Assembly (NCBI GenBank): GCA_963920525.1
Contig: OY986439.1
Span: 212,143,500 to 212,207,499, forward strand
Length of the DNA: 64,000 nucleotides
Source: Dichetophora obliterata
Lineage: Eukaryota; Arthropoda; Insecta; Diptera; Sciomyzidae
Reading direction: 5' to 3'
A program made the position numbers and the translations under genes. Shown in pieces: positions 1 through 12,456 of this stretch (positions are counted from its first letter, which is position 1; each line of letters opens with the position of its first letter). The notes under the pieces are model-generated. The model was not told the origin of the DNA and did not search any database. It saw nothing but the letters and a program-made list of their open reading frames with translations.

Positions 1-482
1 TTTAACTGTAATTTTTTGCTTTTTATTTTTTCGGGCAAAAAATAATTGTTACTTTTGCCTTTTATTTTTTAGGTCAGAAATAACAGTTATTTTTTGCCTT
101 TTATTTTTTCGGTCAGAAATATCAGGCAATTTGTATTTTTTCAAAGACAGCTTGCCTATAGAAAATACTACTAAAACTAAAAAAGTGTTAAAGCTCAAAA
201 TGTGCGCACTGCTGAGACAATAAAAATTGCATTAAACTTTTTTTGTCGTTCAAGAAGCCTTTAAAAAAATTCTAATTTCCTGATATTTTTGACCGAAAAA
301 ATAAAAGCCATATAATAACTGTTATTTTTGATCTAAAAAATAAAAGTCAAAAGTAACAATTATTTTTGCCCGAAAAAATAAAAGGCATAAAATAACTAGT
401 ATTTTTGTCGAAAAAATAAAAGTTGAATGATAACTGTTAACATCTGATTTTTTTTTATAAAAACCATAACCGGTACGGTCCC
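1..482. repeat. Foldback/MITE element, left end outside the window
   Basis: Bases 1-127 and about 280-450 are inverted copies of each other around a 150-base loop. Each arm is built from repeated units of about 40 bases in which TTTTATTTTTTCGGTCA alternates with AACAGTTATTTTT. The right terminus is near 482 (CGGTACGGTCCC). The same terminus and arm units occur at 54523-55345, so this is a dispersed family. It lies inside a cut intron. There is no coding capacity: the short ORFs here are A/T-run artefacts. Confidence 0.75.
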
Positions 483-1569
483 TGATTTACCCTCTACCAA
501 AATCGTTCAACGCGCCTAAAGAAGTGTTTTCGCTTCAAAAAAGAAAAAGCAACAACTCTCTGACAACTATACTTCACACATATAAAGAAAGAGGCAAAAT
601 AGTCCTTTTTAAATTCGCCATAAAATCGGCTCAGTTTGTCTAAGCCGCTTGTCCGTAGACAACTTGCAAACAATAGCAAGAAAAGCTTAATCGTTCTTTT
701 ACTGTTGATAATTTGTAGCAATCCAATATTGACCATTAACTCAATATTATACTCTCCAAAGACCGCATCTCTCATTGTTTTTTTTTATATTTGTGCATGT
801 CCTTTGTATGAATGTAACGCATATATTAAAGCAGCTATACAATTTCGCCGCAATACAAAGCGCAAATATTTTAATGCCATGCCAAGGAATCGTTGTTATT
901 TTTATGGCTTAATTTCCGAAGGTCAGGCAAACGGCAAAACTTCATAGCAGTCAGCTTCTCTAAAAAGGCGGCAATAATTACTCATGCTATCAATAAAGCC
1001 AATAAATTCAATGATCAAGCGTTGCAACTGCTACAACAGCGAGCTTCTACCAATTTTAATGACGACAGCTGAAAGCAAGAAAGCAAGAAAGCACAAAAGT
1101 GCTCATAAAATCAAGGCAGCAGCAAGTTTTGCTTTTGTTTTGATGCGACGACGACGACGACGACAACAACTCCAGATGTCAGTTTTTGACGCAGAGGATG
1201 AGCGTTGATTAGCTGATGATATGTTTTTTGCTTGAAATGCGTGTGAGTGTGAGTGTCAGTAGTCGCGGTTCTGCTGTCGTTGTCGGTGCCGCTGCTGGCA
1301 TGCATTCAATTCGTCATGTGAAAGCATTAAAACTTCTGCTTGATTGGTAATGATTTCTTGCGTTTTATTTGGCTTTTGCGATTTTATATCGGGTTTATAT
1401 TGGTTAATGCGAAATTTATTGCCAGTGAGATTTTAGTAGGTTAGTAAGTGTGCATTGGCGTGCCAAGAGGGGGAGCGTAGGGCAAGTAGAACACACCACA
1501 TTCGTTAAGCCATACAACTACTTTTGATACAATCGAACCTAACTTTGTCTCTTTTTTTTCTTTCATTAG
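483..1569 (+). other. Intron of cut, 3' part
   Basis: This is non-coding sequence upstream of the first visible cut exon. It ends in a long pyrimidine tract followed by CATTAG at 1564-1569, a normal acceptor. The intron is phase 1: one base of the split codon is in the exon outside the window. It contains a short GAC trinucleotide run near 1147-1170 and GTGTGAGTGTGAGTG near 1241. No exon is supported in the short ORFs here. Confidence 0.7.
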
Positions 1570-4500
1570 ATTCTGGTTTGCCTCCGTATGGTCGCAATGA
1601 GGACTCCATGTCCGACGATCGCATCGCCCACATACTCAACGAGGCCTCATCGCTGATGAAGAATTCCACACCCAATTCGCTGCAACATCTCAAGGAGCAA
1701 CAGCTGCAGCAGCATCATCAGGAGCAGCGTCGTATTCACGAAGAGTCGCATAGCAACGAGGACTCTAAGTCACCGCATCAATCCTGCTCTTCGCCTTTCT
1801 ACAAGGAACAACTGAAGCAGCAGCAGCAGCAGGATACAGCAAACGTTGCTCAACAACAGCAGCATCAACAACAGCAACAGCAGCAGCAACAACAACAACA
1901 GCAGCAACAGCATCGCATGCGTCAGCAAGAGGAAATGACACAGGACAAGATGGCGCGTCTGTATCAGGAAATAATGGCACGAGCGCCACGCGAAGCCGCT
2001 TTCCCCAGGTTTGTCGCTTTCTTTACACACTCTCTAATCAACTCTCTCTCTCTCTTTCCCACCGAACACAGACATGCTAGAATTAACCGCAGTTTTCTTC
2101 TCTCTCCATTTTTCAGCGGTGGCATGCCACCAGCTGGCATGCCGAATCAAGCATTCCCCGCCGCCGCCGCAGCTGCAGCTGCTGCCGATGAAAACATTCG
2201 CCTAGCCTTCGAACGTGAAATGGCCAAGATGCAGCAGCAGCCAAATCCCGGCAACATACCGAGTTTCCCCAATTTCTCCAGTCTCATTGCGCTGCAGCAG
2301 CAGGTTCTGAACGGTGCTCAAGACTTGTCGCTGACCAAAGATTCCAAGGATATTAAGCTGAATGGTCAACGCAGCGCGCTTGATCACTCCTCGAATTCCA
2401 TGGATGCGCCTACTGGCGGAAACTTACAGTCGACGAACAACGCCAAAGAAGCCGCCGACGCCGAACGTCATGCCAATGCCGCCTTTCAGCTGCATGCGCG
2501 CAATGCTAGCATCAAGTCGGAAAGCGGTGGCAGTCACACGCCTGCACCGCCCTCCAGCAATGCTTCGGCTCAAAACACGAACTCTGCAGCGCCTAGTCCG
2601 CTTAGCAACTCGATACTGCCGCCCGCCATGACTCCCACGGATGATTTCTCCGCAGCCGCTAGCCCACTGCAACGCATGGCCTCCATCACCAACTCGCTCA
2701 TTACGCAGCCACCGGTAACGCCGCATCATTCACAGCCGCAGCGTCCCACCAAAGCCGTCTTGCCGCCCATCACGCAGCAGCAATTCGACATGTTCAATAA
2801 CCTGAATACCGAAGATATAGTGCGACGCGTCAAGGAAGCACTCTCGCAGTACTCCATCTCACAGCGTTTATTCGGCGAATCTGTGCTCGGCCTCTCACAA
2901 GGTTCGGTCTCGGATCTACTGGCACGTCCCAAGCCCTGGCACATGTTGACGCAGAAGGGTCGCGAACCCTTCATACGTATGAAGATGTTTCTCGAGGACG
3001 AGAATGCCGTGCATAAGCTTGTGGCTAGCCAGTACAAAATTGCGCCCGAGAAGCTGATGCGCACTGGCAGCTACAGCGGCAGCCCGCAGATACCGCAGGG
3101 TTTGGCTAGCAAAATGCAAGCCACGCTGCCCATGCAGAAGATGATGAACGAACTGAAGATGCAGGAGCCACAGGCACAACATATCATGCAGCAGATGCAG
3201 GCTGCCGCCGCCATGTCGGCTGCCATGCAACATCAGCAACAGAATCATCATCAGCAAGCTGCCGCTGCAGTGCAGGCTGCTCAAGCTGCCGCAGCAGCAC
3301 AGCATCATCACAGCATGCTGCTCACTTCGCCTGGTTTACCGCCGCAGCACGCGATCAGCTTGCCTGCAGCTGCTGCAGCAGCAAATGCCGCAGCGGCTAA
3401 TGCTGCAGCCGCCAATGCGGCAGCTCAAGCAGCAGCTGCCAATGCCGCAGCCAACGACAAGAAGCCCATGATGATGCCGATACATTCGCCGCACCAGGCC
3501 AACACCATGCGCAACATGCATCAGCATATGTCACCCACCGTCTATGAGATGGCGGCACTGACGCAAGACCTCGACACACAGGTGATAACCACCAAGATCA
3601 AGGAAGCTTTGTTGGCCAACAACATAGGGCAAAAGATTTTCGGCGAAGCCGTTCTGGGCCTATCGCAAGGATCAGTTTCGGAGCTGCTTAGCAAACCCAA
3701 ACCCTGGCACATGCTGTCCATCAAGGGACGCGAACCCTTCATACGCATGCAGCTGTGGCTGTCCGATGCTAACAATGTCGAGCGTCTGCAGATTTTAAAG
3801 AATGAGCGACGTGAAGCCAGCAAAAGGCGACGCTCCACCGGCGGTCCCAATCAGCAGGACAACAGCTCGGACACCTCCAGCAATGATACCAACGATTTTT
3901 ACACCAGCAGCCCGGGACCGGGGTCCGTGGGTTCCGGTGTAGGTGGTGCGCCACCTAATAAAAAGCAGCGCGTGCTCTTCTCCGAGGAGCAGAAGGAGGC
4001 TCTGCGCCTGGCTTTTGCTCTAGATCCGTATCCGAATGTGGGCACCATTGAATTCCTAGCCAATGAGCTGGGTCTGGCTACACGAACCATAACCAATTGG
4101 TTCCACAATCATCGCATGCGTCTGAAGCAGCAAGTGCCGCATGGACAACCTGCCGATTCGCACATACCCAGCCGTGAGAACACCAATGCCACGCCCTTCG
4201 ATCCCGTCCAATTTCGCATTTTGCTGCAGCAGCGACTGCTTGAGCTGCACAAGGAGCGCATGGGTCTGAGTGGAGCACCTACGCTGCCCTATCCACCGTA
4301 CTTTGCTGCTGCAGCGCTGTTAGGACGTAGCCTGGCCGGCATGCCCGGGGCTGGTGGTGCTGGCGGTGAACCTGATCTGCATGCGCTGAATCAAGCCTTC
4401 AAAGAGCAAATGAGCGGTTTGGATTTGACGATGAGCGCTCTGAAGCGCGAACGCACAGATGACTTTGATGATGATCTGGATGCCGCGTCACATCTCAGCG

Positions 4501-5051
4501 ATAATGAATCGCTAGATGGCACGGGCGAAGGCGGCTCATCGGTGTGTGGCGGTGACGACAAACGCGACGAATTCAAGGAAACGCCGCGCTCTTCGTATGC
4601 GGCAGGCAATGCGCGCACATCGCGACGCAAACTAGCTGCGCCACAGTGGGTTAATCCGGCCAACAGCGGAGAAAACGCGGCAACAGCCAGCGCTGTGGCT
4701 GCAGCGGCTGAACGCATTATCAATGGTGTCTGTGTCATGCAGGCGGCAGACTTTAGTCGTCGCGCCGAAGAAGAGGCGGCAGCGGAGTCTCAGTCGCATG
4801 CGGACAGCGAGAAACCAGAGAGTGAACTGCACGATGTAGACATTGATCAGCGTTTCATGGAGCCTGAAGTGCGCATCAAGCAGGAGGAGGAGGAGGAGGA
4901 TTGCGAGAGTGAGCTTGAAGCAGGTGGTGCCAAAGCCCGTGATGAGCAGAAGAAGGCGGCGACGGCGATGGAAGAGAAGCTACGCATGGTGCGCGTACAG
5001 CGCATGAGCGGCGAGGAAGAGCCAGCGCCGCCGATAGCGTGGAACTATTAG
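1570..5051 (+). CDS. cut: Homeobox protein cut, 3' two coding exons (partial)
   Basis: Nuclear DNA-binding transcription factor of the CUX/Cut class; in Drosophila it specifies external sense organ, wing margin and Malpighian tubule fates. Coding exons are 1570-2008 and 2093-5051, joined in phase, giving about 1132 residues to the TAG at 5049-5051. In order: a polyglutamine tract (about 1818-1913), an alanine-rich stretch, a CUT domain at about 2800-3020 (SQGSVSDLLARPKPWHML), a second CUT domain at about 3570-3790 (SQGSVSELLSKPKPWHML), and a homeodomain at about 3957-4136 with WFHNHR, so residue 50 is His as in the Cut class. An acidic C-terminus follows (RFMEPEV, INGVCVMQ) ending WNY. The fly protein has three CUT domains, so the first and the N-terminus lie outside the window. 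The in-frame ATG at 1524 lies in the intron and is not the start. Identity is very secure; the exon-intron edges are inferred. Confidence 0.97.
2009..2092 (+). other. Short cut intron that keeps the reading frame
   Basis: The donor is AG|GTTTGTCG at 2009. A pyrimidine-rich stretch (CTCTCTCTCTCTTTCCC) leads to the acceptor CGCAG ending at 2092. Splicing here gives FPSFLLSPFFSGGM, which matches the Drosophila protein around FPSFLFSPSLFGG as I recall it; that is why I prefer this acceptor. The intron is 84 bases with no in-frame stop, so retention would add 28 residues. Other AGs ending at 2071, 2080 and 2116 also keep the frame. Confidence 0.75.
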
Positions 5052-7279
5052 AGCAGTTGGTGGCCAGCGCCAAAAGTGTCGATGTGCAATTCGTTATAAT
5101 TTTAAAAATTATTTCAAAATTTATAAAAACTATTAAGCATAAAGCAGATGAAAATTTAAAATCAATAAAATAAAATTTAATGTGATTAAGTTTTTTCCAA
5201 ACAAAAAATAAAAATTTAACTTTATAAATTGTACATAGTTTATTAATTGTTTACTTGGCAAACAAATAATGAAAAATAAAACCAGGAAAGCACAAAACAA
5301 GTATTATTATTTTTCATTAAACTTTTCTTTTTTCTTATAAAGACTGTAAGCATGGATTTTCTCATAACTGTAAATATTGTTTAGTTTAAAATTTAAAGTG
5401 TAAATAATAATTATAAATTAAAAACACCATATTTAACTATCTTTTGATCTCAAGCGAAAAATACTAAAAAAAAAATAAAAAAATTCATTCAAATAAATAA
5501 ATTAAAACTCAAACCAAAAATACAACAAAACAAAAAGATAGTAAAATATATGAAAATTAGATTTAAGCTCAGTAATTGAATGAAAAAAAAATAAATATAC
5601 AATAATTAATTTTAAAACAATGTGAATCAAACTTTTTTTAATAAGACCACACATTAAATAGTATGAAAAAATTTAATATTAAAAATAAAAAAAAACAATA
5701 TTACAACTATGTTAAAAAAATGCATATCGTCTTTAAATATTTCAAAAACTATAACATTTTATTATTTATGTGAATATAAAAAAAAATAAATCATATGTTT
5801 TCCTAGATTGCAAAAATAATGCATGCATATTAAAAATATTGAAATTATTAACTAGTTTAAGCAGCCTAAAAGTATGCAAAATATTTTTAATGTAAATACA
5901 AGTAAACGAAAGTTAAAATTTAAAAAACAAAACATCCAAGAAATTCAGTGTTATATAATTGTTTGTTGTTAAGCTTGATTTACAAAAGTTGGTTTTAAAA
6001 ACTATTATTTTTATTATTATAAAGCCAATTTTATTTTTATTTTTTGTTTTATTCATTAGCCGTAAGTGAATTTTTGCATTTCTTAATTGCTTTAGTTAGA
6101 ATATAATTTTAGTAATCTTAAAATATTTATATAATACATTAAACAACAATTAAATTTTTTTATTATTATAAATAAAGTCTAAATTTAAAATTTAAACTGT
6201 TTTTTTGTTTAATTGATAAATATGTTGCTTTAAAAAAATTTCCATAAACATAAAAATACAAGAAAAACAGAGTAGATGAAAAACTAAACATTTACGGCAG
6301 AGGAACCAAAATCTTCGCAATATTTTTAAAAACAGCGCATAAAAAAAAGTAAATTTTCAGAAAAAACCTTAGCATAAGCGTTTAAATTATATGCATTTTA
6401 GTTTTAGCACTAATAGTTAAAAATAATTTATAGGTTTAGCCTAAAAAAACATTAATAAAAACGTAATAAATATCTAGCTTCTTCAGAAAAAAAAAATACA
6501 AAATTCTATATAAAATATTTAAATAAAACACAAAAGTTAATAAAAACAAAATTACACAAAAACATAAAATGCCGTTTTTTTACACAAATTGGTACTTTTG
6601 CTTGTTTTTATTTATTTTAAGTTACAGGTTAAAAGTTAGTTTAGTTTTAGTTTGGTTTTCTGTACACTTTGAAGTATTAAAAATAAAACGTCTTTACACT
6701 TAAAGAAAACAAAAAATTTAAAAAAAAAACAAAAAATACACTTTTTAACAATAACTAACAAGGTGCTAAAGAAAGTTTAATTGAATTAAATTAAACTTTA
6801 TTTAAATTAATTAGCACTAAGACAGTTACTTCAAAATAAATATATATAAATAATTATATATATAAATGCCATTGATTTAAAAAAAAAATCAGATACCAAA
6901 CTTCAGATACGTAAAAAATATTTATTTACAAATATAACGACATCAAGCAACAGGCAAATCAAAATTTTGAAATTTTGAAAATATGTACATAGCAAAGAAT
7001 ATATTAGTTTAAAAAGCAAAGATTAAAGATAAAGGAAAAAATAGCTCCTTCCATTTTGAAACTTACACTTTATGTATAGCAAAAAAAAAAAAAACAAAAA
7101 CTAAGTGAGTTAAAAAATTAACACTTTTTATACTTCCATTAAAAATTTAAATGTAAAGTTTGAAAATTTAAATAATATAACAAAAATTCAAAAATTTTCA
7201 GCACTTAGCCCATTGGAGACCATGCCACTCTACTGGCAATGACGACTTATGGGTTAAGTCACACATCTAAAAAACATTA
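5052..7279 (+). other. cut 3' UTR and downstream AT-rich DNA
   Basis: This follows directly on the cut stop codon. It is extremely A/T-rich with many poly-A runs and no ORF of note. The 3' end of the mRNA cannot be placed, because AATAAA-like hexamers recur throughout, for example at 5164, 5275 and near 6680. I see no obvious repeat element until 7280. Confidence 0.5.
5164..5280 (+). promoter_or_regulatory. Candidate cut poly(A) signals
   Basis: AATAAA occurs at 5164-5169 and 5275-5280, within 230 bases of the stop codon. Many later copies exist, so a longer 3' UTR is equally possible. The sequence alone cannot say which is used. Confidence 0.3.
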
Positions 7280-7655
7280 CGGGTATTCACGATGTGGTGT
7301 ATTTGTGACACATTTTTTAGATATTTACAACTTATTGTGAACGAATCTTCAACAAAGTCTTGTATTTTAAAAATCAGCTTAAATCATGAAGAAAATTATA
7401 AATAATATTAATTTTTATTTAATAAACTCACAAAGCTTTCTCTATGTTGAGTAGAAATGCTTTTCTGATCAACTGATCAAATACACAAAGAAATTTACAA
7501 AGAATACAATAGTGTTTCGTCGTTGTATTTTTGCAACAGGGTTGAATTTAAACACTTTGCATTTTGTTATTGTAATTTTACAAAATTTACTAAAAATATC
7601 AAATTTACTAAAAATACACAATACAAGGGCAAATACACCACATCGTGAATACACC
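7280..7655. mobile_element. MITE with TA target duplication (GGGTATTCACGATGTGG family)
   Basis: The ends are inverted: GGGTATTCACGATGTGGTGT at 7281 and the complement (ACACCACATCGTGAATAC) at about 7635-7652. TA flanks both sides (7278-7279, 7656-7657), as for Tc1/mariner-type elements. Length is 376 bases with no transposase. Matching ends occur at 60689 and 63748. Confidence 0.8.
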
Positions 7656-8666
7656 TATTGTATTTTCAATCACAAAAGGTTTTTCAAAAATCAAGCCAAA
7701 ATAACAAAACAACAAAATGAAAACCTTGCTCTAAAACTCAAAACTTAAGTGATTTTAATCATAAAAGCAAAAATATGATTCCCGAATGAAAAATAATTTA
7801 AGACAGCGTGATATACATTCATATAAAAATGGAAAAAAAAAATAATAACGTATTAACAAACTTTGTATAAAAAATAATCAATACCCCAGCACAAATAAAA
7901 TAATTAACTAGTTACAATTAAAAAAAAACAACAAAAATAAACCCTGAAATAATTAAGAGTTCCATTTAAGTCGTAAGCAACATAGTACGATCATATCAAG
8001 AAGGAAATCAATAAGATTTTTTTAGAAAAATAAAACTGATAAAAAAAATTAAAAAATAAAAAGAAAAACAACTACTACGTTCTGTGAAAAGCAACTTTAT
8101 AAGTTCTATGTTTAAAAATTTTTTAATATTTTTTATTCCATAGCATTTATTTTAAACTACGCCCATATTTGTGGGTGTGTCATGTCTATAATTTGTAAAA
8201 AATTTGTTCACATTTCCAAAACGCTTCAAAATAACTCGCATAGAACAAAAATGATGTTTATTTAAATATTTTAAGCCCACTTTCCTTAGAGTTTTCAAAA
8301 AGATGTCAGAGCTGTAATTCCAAGGTCATACTTAAAGAAGTTCAGGGTCGATTGTTCGGTACTCTATTCAAAGGTCAATAGCTAATCTATCGTATAATTT
8401 CTTGAAACATAGCTAAAATCACTAGGTTGATTAGAGTTGAGTCATCTAAAGAAATTAACAATACAGTAAGGTGAATCCTGTCAATTTAAAATAAAGTTTT
8501 CTAAATTTTTACACTTGCCTTCACTTTCAACTTACGTGATTCAAGGAATTCTTTATTGTAAATAGAAACGCGATTCATGTTCTAAGAACTTAAAAGTTTA
8601 TTCAAACTTAAACTTTAGTTTGGTAACTCAACTTATCCTGTGAATTCTTTTTCAAATGTTTTAATA
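7656..8666. other. AT-rich intergenic DNA
   Basis: A-rich runs up to about 8100, then mixed-composition DNA. I find no ORF, inverted repeat or recognisable element. Confidence 0.5.
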
Positions 8667-8723
8667 TAGTGTTGGGCAAAATCAGCACATTTGCACCGTG
8701 CGACCGAGCAAGCTGACTGCGTG

Positions 8724-8903
8724 CTAAGGCTGCAAACAAAGTGAACGCCAAAGCGAACAGCCAGGCAGACGGGCAGGCAAACTATGTGAAGAAGCGAGGT
8801 AAAAGTAAGCTTTGCTTTATTTCCATCTCGTTTTTCGCAGGTTACTGCCTGCACCTGTCTGCCTGCCTTTCTGAATCAGCGTTCACTTTGTTTGCTGCCT
8901 AAG
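8724..8903. repeat. Hairpin repeat near the left end of the 8.7-12.5 kb element
   Basis: GCAAACAAAGTGAACGC at 8732 is inverted as GCGTTCACTTTGTTTGC near 8879. CAGGCAGACGGGCAGG is likewise inverted around 8850-8865. The whole forms a hairpin about 180 bases long. It is followed by a run of nine G at about 8917-8925. Confidence 0.6.
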
Positions 8904-9951
8904 AGTGCTAGATAGGGGGGGGGGGTTGTCATAGCATGGGTAAGAGAGTGAAAAATTGAGCGCAAGCTAAGCGTGCGTAAGGGAGAGAAAGTGCCGCAGA
9001 AGCAAGTTCTTCACATACCCTGAAGGAAATGTGCGAGTACAAATTTTTTTTTTAATGTCTACAATTAGAGAAATACAGTACAACTTCAATAATCTGGACA
9101 CATATAGTTTTAAGATCGTTCGGATTAGCGAGGTTGTCTGAACTATGGGAGTAAACATTTTTGGAACAATGTTGATGAAATAAAAGAAAAAGTTATTATT
9201 TTTTTTCATATATTTATTTAAAAATAAAGATAATCAGAGGTGTTATGGAAATCGACAATTGTTAGAATCGGTTTTGAAATTGACACAGATTTAATTTTGG
9301 TGTCATAGAAACCGATTATCGATAAAGAAACACAAAACCCAAGTTTTTTGCATTCTTTCAGAAATTTTTTCTGCCAAAAAAATGTTGTTATACGGTCTTA
9401 TTACAAAAGCTTGTTTTGAAATACTAAATGAAAAAAATGTCCTTTTAAATTGAGTTACAGCAATTGCCCCGCAAATTTAAAAAGCATAATAATTACCAGC
9501 ATACAATGCGCTAGAAAGTATGAACTTTTCCCTACTGGGTTATTGCACAAAAGCAGCTTGTCCCTCTCTTGAATACCAGAGAATGATTATTAACCCTAGC
9601 ATCTAATGAAAACAAAAGTGAGCTCACACCGAAATAATTTCAATCGCATGAAAACAAATTATGTGTAGAGTAGTAAAGGTGTTGATATATAGTTTTAAAA
9701 ACATTTTTATTATATGCATAATATGCTATGCACTGCACACATGAAAATTCAAAGTTAAGCCTTTACTCCAAAAGTACTGGGCCGATTTTTATGAAAATTT
9801 TTTTAGATATCATATTTGTGCTACAGTTTTCGTTAGGGTTATTTTTCTTTTGAAATTTTAATAATAAATATATTTAATTAAGGTATTAGGTTTTGTAAGA
9901 AATCATCCCAGCTGCCACGCATTGCTTATTCGTTGTCTTTTGACAAGTTTG

Positions 9952-10020
9952 TGTTGCGATTATACTAATTGTTGCGATTATACTAATTGTTGCGATTATA
10001 CTGCTCAGATTATACTAATT
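9952..10020 (+). repeat. Tandem repeat, 18-base unit
   Basis: TGTTGCGATTATACTAAT is repeated about three times, with a partial fourth unit (CAGATTATACTAATT). No function is evident. Confidence 0.75.
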
Positions 10021-10476
10021 TGGGGACGAGAAATACGAGTCTGAAGTTCGTTTTCAGTTTTAGTTCTTCGTTCATTTTTTTACAGGTGAAAATTTCCACA
10101 ACAGGTGAAAATGTTAACGGTTTTTTAACACCTTGCATTGTTGTTTAAACAGAGCATAATAGCTAAAAGCGAGAAAAAACTTGAATATAGATTAAAGGTT
10201 CGTCTAGACTCTGAAGGAAACCATATGAAAAATTTTCCCAGACTACGGTTTTATAGCGATCGGTGTGAACCCCGCCTATAGGCGGGCTTGGGCATTAGAG
10301 GGTTAAGAGCTCTCTCGTTTCACACGCATTATTACGCTCCCTCGCTCAATCGCAATTGAGATAGCAACGAAAGCGCTTTTTAGACACTCCACAGCGATAA
10401 ATTTAATGTATGAAAATGGCAAATGAAATTGTGTATGAAAAAATTTTATGATTTCCAAGGCTTTTCAAAGAATGCA

Positions 10477-10713
10477 ATGTTATCTTTCGATCAAAGAAAT
10501 GAAGAGAAGTTAGTGAAAATTATGAATTAACATTATGAATAGTCTCATAAGGATGTTCAGAAATTATATGATGTAGAAAAGCAAAGACTTTGTAAAGAGA
10601 AACAGCAATTTCTTTTGCATAAAGTAAAGAATTCGATTTCTAAAATGGAAGAAAACTTGGTTGAAAGCAATGCCAAAAACAAACAAAATAAATTGAACAT
10701 CACATTATGTTAG
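10477..10713 (+). pseudogene. Short coding-like relic with two in-frame stops, unrecognised
   Basis: Reading from the ATG at 10477, one frame runs 79 codons to a TAG at 10711. It is broken by TAA after MLSFDQRNEEKLVKIMN and by TAG four codons later. The rest is lysine- and glutamate-rich and helical in look (DVQKLYDVEKQRLCKEKQQF), unlike the AT noise around it. It lies inside the hAT-like element at 8667-12456, so it may be a piece of its old gene or a captured exon. I do not recognise the family, and chance is possible. Confidence 0.3.
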
Positions 10714-11556
10714 TCAATAAGTTCGAAATGCTTGAATTGGAATGGGTTTTTTTTAGTGCACAATTTTATGTGCTCACCAACACGCGCTCATTTTTATTTT
10801 TGACAGACACTAGTAGTTTAAATAACCCGCTTGTAAAAATTTGTCGGTGATGACATTGTAATGCAGAACTGTAAGCGGAATCAAAATTTTATTTGTGCTC
10901 ACTTCTTGTTTGTGCTATTTTCTTTTCTTCGTTCAAACAACAGTTTGACTTTATTCGTCTGTGTAGCAACATCGTGTTTTCTAACAGGAAGTTTTGCAGT
11001 GAAATGTGTTTGTGAAAATTATTAATCTTTATGTTTAAACCAGAACAAAGCTTTATGTACAAAATAACTAAGTGTTATTAAACATTAATTCTGAAAAGCT
11101 CTATAAAAGGTAATAAATTCATTAGTTAAATTGTAAAAATTGTGAAGATAATTTGTGGCGTCATTTGCTTTTGTTTGCTTTTTTTCGGTGTGTTCTTTGT
11201 TTTCGAGGTGTTTTTGGCGTAGAGAGGATTTTCGTTCAATTTATTTGTGTTCTCTCCAGTTTTGTGAGTCATTTTTTTGTTCTCTCCTATCTTGTGCTTA
11301 CCTACTCTCATCGTAGCTTACTGTGTAAGGTAGATGTTATCAGTGCTTTAGCGGCCATGTCCGAACAAATGTAAATGAGAATGGTAAACAAACTTTGGAG
11401 GCCCTGCAACAACATTGTATTTAAGAGATAATCGATTACTCACGTGTCCATTTACCACTGGGTAAGCTGCATGTTGCTCTCTATTTTTCTCTTTCTCTAT
11501 GTGCTTAGCCAGCACAGCGCAACAACAAAAAAAAGCTGATGAGCCTCAAGCAAGGC

Positions 11557-12117
11557 CATGGTGTAAAAAATAGAGGGTTAGTGAGTTTGACACTTCTCTC
11601 TGAAAATGATAAAATTATGTTTCTCCGCTCTTGTCAAAAACAGCTTATGGTGAATTGGAATTAAAATAAAATTTTGTTAAATTCGTGTCTTTCTGCAGTT
11701 TTATAAGATTTTTACTGAGATTAAAGAGAGAATATATGAAAAATATATGAGACGCTGTGCATAATGCAAAAAACAACGATGTGAATGCAAGACAATTTGC
11801 ATGCTGGCCAAAGCTTCATGACGGAGGTACCTTCCAGCGCACGTTTCTGATAAAATGGCCAGAACATTCAATGACAAACTTGGCAAAATAACTTTTTGTC
11901 AACACAACACGGCACAATTGATTGCATTAAATATTTATTTATACTAAATTCGCACAATAAACTATAAAAACTATAGCACTTCATCTAGCAACTCAAACAA
12001 ATACACAATTTGACAACTATCAACAGGTCCGCTCTTTCGCTCACAATTTTTTGACAGAAGCAAAGAAATTCATGGTGTCTTCAAAAACTCACTAACACCT
12101 GGTTTTCTTACACCATG
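11557..12117. mobile_element. hAT-like MITE with exact 8-base target duplication
   Basis: The termini are CATGGTGTAA at 11557 and its complement TTACACCATG ending at 12117. Imperfect matching continues through GTTAGTGAGTTT. AGCAAGGC flanks both sides exactly (11549-11556, 12118-12125). Length is 561 bases, no coding capacity. It sits inside the larger element at 8667-12456, so it is younger. Confidence 0.8.
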
Positions 12118-12456
12118 AGCAAGGCGAAAAGTGAGATACATAAAAATGCAGAGCGGCGCTCCAAAACAAAAGAAAAAAAAACAATTTTTTTTATTTGATA
12201 TGTATTGTCTTAACCCAATAACGATACTAACCGTATCACATAAAAATTTGTCAAAATCAAAATTAGGTAAAAATTACCACATGTGACTAGACTTCAAAAT
12301 ATGTCAGTTATTGACTAAATATTTTGCATGATAAGGGTTAAACCACTGCTCACCGAAAATTCGATCTGTCTTTTCTCTTAGTTTTTTTTGGCAAGGGGTA
12401 CTTAAGATAGCTTTGCACGCTCTGCTGCAAAAGTGCACTGCAGCTGCCCATCCCTA

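Larger units (their letters stand above)
8667..12456. mobile_element. Probable hAT-like element, 3.8 kb, decayed
   Basis: The ends read TAGTGTTGGGCA at 8667 and the complement of TAGGGATGGGCA ending at 12456 (10 of 12 match). They are flanked by TTTTAATA and GTTTAATA, an 8-base target duplication with one mismatch. Subterminal sequence is also related. It carries a smaller element (11557-12117), a palindrome (8724-8903), a tandem repeat (9952-10020), a pogo-like end CAGTACAACTTCAATAATC at 9076, and a perfect palindrome CCCGCCTATAGGCGGG at 10271. No intact transposase remains. Confidence 0.5.

Noticed and set aside
494..947. Overlapping ORFs on both strands at 494-947
   Set aside because: No protein-like content or motif; they lie within a cut intron.
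1524..1569. ATG-initiated start of the long cut ORF at 1524
   Set aside because: These codons lie in the intron before the CATTAG acceptor. The protein similarity to cut begins at the exon (DSGLPPYGRNED).
1818..4100. Opposite-strand ORFs within cut (60-131 codons)
   Set aside because: They are shadows caused by GC-richer coding sequence and CAG repeats.
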